From the NCBI GenBank assembly GCA_027864655.1, contig JAQAZG010000015.1, positions 1 through 64,000 of the forward strand: a stretch of 64,000 bases of DNA. Direction: 5' to 3'. Below the pieces are notes generated by a model, which was not told where the DNA came from, ran no database searches, and saw only the letters and a list, made by a program, of their open reading frames with translations. This DNA is from Oleispirillum naphthae. GTDB lineage: Bacteria > Pseudomonadota > Alphaproteobacteria > Rhodospirillales > Rhodospirillaceae. The position numbers and the translations under genes were made by a program. Of this stretch, positions 60,712 to 64,000 are shown in pieces (the first letter of the stretch is position 1; every line of letters starts with the position of its first letter).

Positions 60712-61509
60712 TTACGCCATGCCCTCTTCCACCGCCTTGCGCACCTCGTGTTCGATCAGGCGCCAGACGCGGTCCACCAAGGAGACGAAGACCTCGCTGC
60801 GTTTCATCTCCATGGTGCGCGGGCGCGGCAGGGGCACGGGGATTTCTTCCCGCACCGAACCCGGACGGGCGCTGAACACCACGACGCGGTCGGAGAGAAA
60901 CACCGCCTCTTCGATCTGGTGGGTGATCAGCACCACGGTGGTGCGGCTCTCGCTCCAGATGTTGAGCAGCTCGCCCTGCATGATTTCGCGGGTCTGCGCG
61001 TCGAGGGCGGCGAACGGCTCGTCGAGAAGCAGGATGCGCGGGTTCACCGCCAGGGCGCGCGCCACGTTGACGCGCTGGCGCATGCCGCCGGAAAGCTGGT
61101 GCGGGTAGTGGTGCTCGAAGCCGGTGAGCCCGGCCATCTGCACGAAGCGGCGCGCGGTTTCGTGGGCGTCCGCAATCTTCGCGCCGCCGATGACCAGGCC
61201 GTAGGCGACGTTGTCGAGCACCGTCTTCCAGGGCAGGAGGCAATCCTGCTGGAACACCATGGCGCGGTCGAAGCCCGGATGCGTCACCGCCTCGCCGCCC
61301 ACCCGCACCGCGCCCGAGGTGGCGGGCAGCAGCCCGTCGATGATGCGCAGGAGGGTGGACTTGCCCGAACCGCTCGCCCCGACGATGGCGACGAACTCGC
61401 CGTCGCCGACGGAGAAGCTGACGTCCTCCAGGGCGACGAGGTCCGGCTTGCCGGCACCGGAGAACACCTTGGTGACGCTCTCGACGGAAAGGACGCTTGC
61501 GGCGGTCAT
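60712..61509 (-). CDS. ABC transporter ATPase, nitrate/taurine/pyrimidine-precursor type
   Basis: 265-residue ATP-binding subunit of the TauB/SsuB/ThiZ group. Walker A GASGSGKST, Q-loop MVFQQDCLLPWKTVLDNVAY (typical of this group), signature LSGGMRQRVNVARAL, Walker B ILLLDEPFAALD and the switch LITHQIEEAVFLSDRVVVFS. It overlaps the upstream permease gene by four bases. Together with the permease, hydantoinase-like enzyme and binding protein it forms one minus-strand operon. Confidence 0.93.
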   Translation of the reverse strand: MTAASVLSVESVTKVFSGAGKPDLVALEDVSFSVGDGEFVAIVGASGSGKSTLLRIIDGLLPATSGAVRVGGEAVTHPGFDRAMVFQQDCLLPWKTVLDNVAYGLVIGGAKIADAHETARRFVQMAGLTGFEHHYPHQLSGGMRQRVNVARALAVNPRILLLDEPFAALDAQTREIMQGELLNIWSESRTTVVLITHQIEEAVFLSDRVVVFSARPGSVREEIPVPLPRPRTMEMKRSEVFVSLVDRVWRLIEHEVRKAVEEGMA

Positions 61510-62300
61510 TGGTCTTGCCTCCACGGGGCGAGGCGGCGCTCCAGCCACTCGAAGAAGAGGCTGCCGCTGAGCCCCAGGATCCCGAGCAGGATGACGTAGG
61601 CGAGCAGCACCGCGGTGTCGAAGCTCTGCCCCGCGGCGAGGATGGCGAAACCGAACCCCGCGAACGCGCCGAAGAACTCCGCGACGATGATCGCCACCAG
61701 GGCGCGGGCCCAGCCGACGCGGATGCCGCTGATGATGAAGGGCAGCGCGAACGGCAGGGTGACGGTGCGGAAGATCTGCCAGTACGACGCATTGAAGGAG
61801 CGCGCCGCCTCCACCAGATGGCGGTCCGTGGCGCGCAGGCCGACCTCCGTGGTCACCAGGATGGGAAACATCGAGAAGATCGTCACGATGACGAACTTGG
61901 AGGCGAAGCCGAGGCCCAGCCAGGCGATGAACAGCGGCGCCAGCGCGATCACCGGCACCGAGTTCAAGGCCGTCAGCAGCGGCCCCGCGGTGAGCGCGAG
62001 AAAGCGGCTCGACGCCAGCGCCAGGCCCACCGAGATGCCGATCAGCGCCGCGATCGGAAACGAGATGGCGACCGCGCCGATCGTCGCCACCGCGTTGGTC
62101 CACAGCGCGCCGGACGCGCTTTCCTCGGAAAGGGCCTGCGCCACTTCCAGCGGCGGGACGATCAGCAGGCGGCTTTCCACCACGCTCGCCACCGCCTCCC
62201 ACACCACCAGCACGAAGGCGACGGAGAGGAGAAGGCGCGCCGTAGCCGCGGCCCTCCCTTTACTTTCCAGGAAGTCGAGCAATCCACTGATCGAACCCAT
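61506..62300 (-). CDS. ABC transporter permease, TauC/SsuC/ThiX type
   Basis: Inner-membrane permease of about 264 residues and six helices; ATG 62300 (GGGGGC before it) was chosen, with ATG 62330 as an alternative. Seen: LLLSVAFVLVVWEAVASVVE, LNSVPVIALAPLFIAWLGLG, coupling loop SMFPILVTTEVGLRATDRHL, FRTVTLPFALPFIISGIRVG and AIIVAEFFGAFAGFGFAILA, all standard for this group. It overlaps the ATPase gene by four bases. Confidence 0.92.
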   Translation of the reverse strand: MGSISGLLDFLESKGRAAATARLLLSVAFVLVVWEAVASVVESRLLIVPPLEVAQALSEESASGALWTNAVATIGAVAISFPIAALIGISVGLALASSRFLALTAGPLLTALNSVPVIALAPLFIAWLGLGFASKFVIVTIFSMFPILVTTEVGLRATDRHLVEAARSFNASYWQIFRTVTLPFALPFIISGIRVGWARALVAIIVAEFFGAFAGFGFAILAAGQSFDTAVLLAYVILLGILGLSGSLFFEWLERRLAPWRQDQ

Positions 62301-62413
62301 CGCTGCCCCCGACTGACGGAATTCCGGCATTGTCCTTACCCGTGGCGGCGGGCCCCGCAGGGCCCGCCCGGCATGAAACGCAAGCCCCGCCGCGGCGGGG
62401 CCTGCGCGCAGTC

Positions 62414-63790
62414 TCAGCCGCCGCGCGCGAGGCGGCCGTAGCCCTTCGCTCCCACGACCTTACCGCCGGCGAAGACGGTCCGTCCACGCAGGATCGTCCG
62501 CACCGGCACGCCGGTGACCGTCTGCCCCGCATAGGGAGTCCAGCCGACGCGGGTGAGCGCGTCCTCGTCGCGGATGGTGTATTCGCGGTCGAGATCCACC
62601 AGCACCAGGTCGGCGTCGTAGCCGGGGCGGATCTCGCCCTTCTTCTCGATGCCGAAGACGCGCGCCGGTTCGGTGCAGCAGAGCCTCACCACGCTCTCCA
62701 GGGACAGCTTGCCCTGGTGCGCCGCGGTCAGGCAGAGGCTGAGGTAATGCTGCGTGGACTGCGTGCCGGTGTGCGCCTTCCAGCCGTCGGTCCAGCCCCA
62801 TTCCTTTTCTTCGCGGGTGTGCGGCGCGTGGTCGGTGGCGACCATGTCGATGGTGCCGTCGTTGAGGCCCGCCCACAGTTCCGGCAGGTTCTTCTCCGGC
62901 ACCCAGTAGGACAGCGCGTAGGAGCCCAGGCGTTCGACGGTCGCCCAGTCGCAGCCGAGGAAGATCGCCCAGGGATTGATCTCGCAGGTCACTTTCTGGC
63001 CCTCGGCCTTGGCCTGGCGGATCATCTTCACCGTGCCCTCGGTCTGCACGTGGAGGATGTGCAGGTGGCAGTCCGCCGCCTTGGCGAGGCGGAGCAGCAG
63101 CGCCACCGAGCTGTCCCACAACAGGCCGTCGTGGGCGGCGTAGGCCTTGGCGTAGGCGAGGCAGTCGCGCTCGCCGCGCGCCCAGAACTCCTCCTCGATC
63201 GCGGTCATCAGCGACTGGTCGTGCGGGTGGACCATCAACGGATGGCCGAGGCGGGCGCACTCCTTCATGATGCGGAAGAGCCTGCCGTGTTCGTGCACGC
63301 CGATGCCCGACATGTGCGGATAGGGCCTGCCGCTGTCCACCACCATGAACACCTTGAAGGCGATGATCCCCATGGTCGCGAGTTCCGGCATCTCGTCCAG
63401 AACCGTGCCCGCCGGGTTGAAGTTGTAATCGACGTAGGCCTCCCGTTCGTAGACGGCGAACTGGCGGCGCAGCAGTTCGGCGCTGTTCACCGGCGGGTTG
63501 ACGTTCGGCATGCCGACCGTGGTGGTCACCCCGCCCACCGCGCATTGCAGCGTCGCGGTCTCGATGGTCTCCTTGTATTCGAAGCCGGGCTCCGAACCTT
63601 CGCGGTGATGGGAATGGGTGTCGATGGCGCCCGGCATCACCGCCAGCCCGGCGGCGTCGATCACCTCGGCGGCCTCGGGCTCTTCGCCGGGGGCGTAGAT
63701 GCCGGCGATCTCTTCGCCGACAATGCCGATCGAGCCTTCGAAGCGGCCGTCTGCGGTGACGATAAGCCCGTTCTTGATGATGGTGTCCAT
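62414..63790 (-). CDS. Dihydropyrimidinase/hydantoinase/allantoinase-like amidohydrolase
   Basis: Cyclic-amide hydrolase of the dihydroorotase-like amidohydrolase group; cytoplasmic, binuclear zinc. 458 residues from ATG 63790 (GGAGTAG upstream). Metal ligands: AIDTHSHHREG (H59, H61), the carbamylated Lys146 in IIAFKVFMVV, MVHPHDQSL, LHILHVQTEGTVKM and VATDHAPHTREE. AHTGTQSTQHYLSL and ADLVLVDLDREYTI are typical late segments. The substrate could be hydantoin, dihydropyrimidine or allantoin. Its place between the transporter permease and binding-protein genes suggests the imported compound is its substrate. Confidence 0.88.
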   Translation of the reverse strand: MDTIIKNGLIVTADGRFEGSIGIVGEEIAGIYAPGEEPEAAEVIDAAGLAVMPGAIDTHSHHREGSEPGFEYKETIETATLQCAVGGVTTTVGMPNVNPPVNSAELLRRQFAVYEREAYVDYNFNPAGTVLDEMPELATMGIIAFKVFMVVDSGRPYPHMSGIGVHEHGRLFRIMKECARLGHPLMVHPHDQSLMTAIEEEFWARGERDCLAYAKAYAAHDGLLWDSSVALLLRLAKAADCHLHILHVQTEGTVKMIRQAKAEGQKVTCEINPWAIFLGCDWATVERLGSYALSYWVPEKNLPELWAGLNDGTIDMVATDHAPHTREEKEWGWTDGWKAHTGTQSTQHYLSLCLTAAHQGKLSLESVVRLCCTEPARVFGIEKKGEIRPGYDADLVLVDLDREYTIRDEDALTRVGWTPYAGQTVTGVPVRTILRGRTVFAGGKVVGAKGYGRLARGG

Positions 63791-63923
63791 GCTGCTACTC
63801 CACACTATGACACGACACGAGGGCAGGCTCCGGCCCCTGGGGCGGAGGAAGTGGGGCGAGCCGCCCCCCGCGTCCGGCAGGGCAGTGCCGGACGGAAGGT
63901 ATCGGCTCGCCGGGGATTCCGGA

Positions 63924-64000
63924 CTAGCGGATGAAGCTGGGATCGTAATACCGCTTCAGGTCGAAAGCCTGCGGCATCCCCTCGCCGCCGACGGCGGCGT
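63924..64000 (-). CDS. C-terminal end of an ABC solute-binding protein (NMT1/TauA type), partial
   Basis: Only the last ~25 codons are in the window: GEGMPQAFDLKRYYDPSFIR then stop. The ending FDLxxYYDPSFI is common in NMT1/SsuA/TauA-like periplasmic binding proteins. It is the first gene of the operon that continues into the amidohydrolase, permease and ATPase. The 5' end lies beyond the right edge. Confidence 0.6.
   Translation of the reverse strand, partial: AAVGGEGMPQAFDLKRYYDPSFIR

Noticed and set aside
1..64000. tRNA or rRNA genes
   Set aside because: No stretch with a cloverleaf-like T-loop pattern (GGTTCRANNCC) and matching acceptor stem, and no rRNA core, was noticed; the only RNA genes supported are the SRP RNA and the SAM-II element.

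Overview
The window is high-GC bacterial DNA that reads as an alphaproteobacterium, probably near Rhodospirillales. The evidence is indirect: a ccoNOQP-ccoG-ccoH-ccoI-ccoS cbb3 oxidase cluster, an rpmH-rnpA-yidD-yidC-yihA-argB chain, a Gram-negative KdsB, a short bacterial SRP RNA next to dnaX-ybaB-recR, and a SAM-II riboswitch, a class typical of Alphaproteobacteria. The species cannot be named from this sequence.

Layout. 0-7 kb: the 5' part of a DASS/SLC13 anion symporter, an AT-rich gap, an RND efflux pump with its adaptor, and a photolyase. 7-10.5 kb: a CbiMNQO cobalt/nickel ECF importer followed by a membrane-anchored half-length solute-binding protein. 10.5-14.8 kb: a coupled minus-strand unit (cNMP-binding/TPR protein, TPR-glycosyltransferase-9-like protein, GntR regulator) and an 80-aa unknown. 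14.8-16.5 kb: panBC. 16.6-24.6 kb: the cbb3 oxidase and its assembly genes. 24.6-25.6 kb: trans-aconitate methyltransferase and a 62-aa membrane protein. 25.7-30.8 kb: rpmH to hisN, with a clear sigma-70 promoter before rpmH. 30.8-39 kb: a yejABEF-type peptide importer whose yejA is separated from yejBEF by an accessory cassette holding a probable peptidoglycan-peptidase effector and its immunity-like partner. 39-43.6 kb: an orphan FliN, a MarR regulator, a TAXI binding protein, a MATE exporter and a MarC protein. 43.8-46.6 kb: an accessory pair, a lipoprotein with Sel1-like repeats and a trypsin-like protease overlapping an AbiTii-like gene, plus a gene remnant. 46.8-52.5 kb: cytochrome c, kdsB, pheA, SRP RNA, dnaX-ybaB-recR. 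52.5-54 kb: two unknown genes, one with a possible papain-like Cys/His/Asp arrangement. 54-60.5 kb: a promoter and SAM-II riboswitch before metB, then cysK, an FkbM methyltransferase, yecH and ggt. 60.7-64 kb: a TauABC/ThiXYZ-type ABC importer whose operon includes a hydantoinase-like amidohydrolase.

The most distinctive structural signal is a family of twelve mosaic palindromic repeats (about 60-220 bp) between 19 kb and 61 kb. Modules recur in both orientations, usually right after stop codons, and the ends look like outward-facing terminator hairpins. Copies split normally compact operons (ccoH/ccoI, ybaB/recR). One copy sits in frame inside the signal-peptide region of yejA. One internal module is present in opposite orientation in two copies. 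The best candidates for undescribed biology are this repeat family, the protease/AbiTii pair, the effector/immunity-like cassette inside the yej locus, and the two-gene unit at 52.6-54.0 kb.
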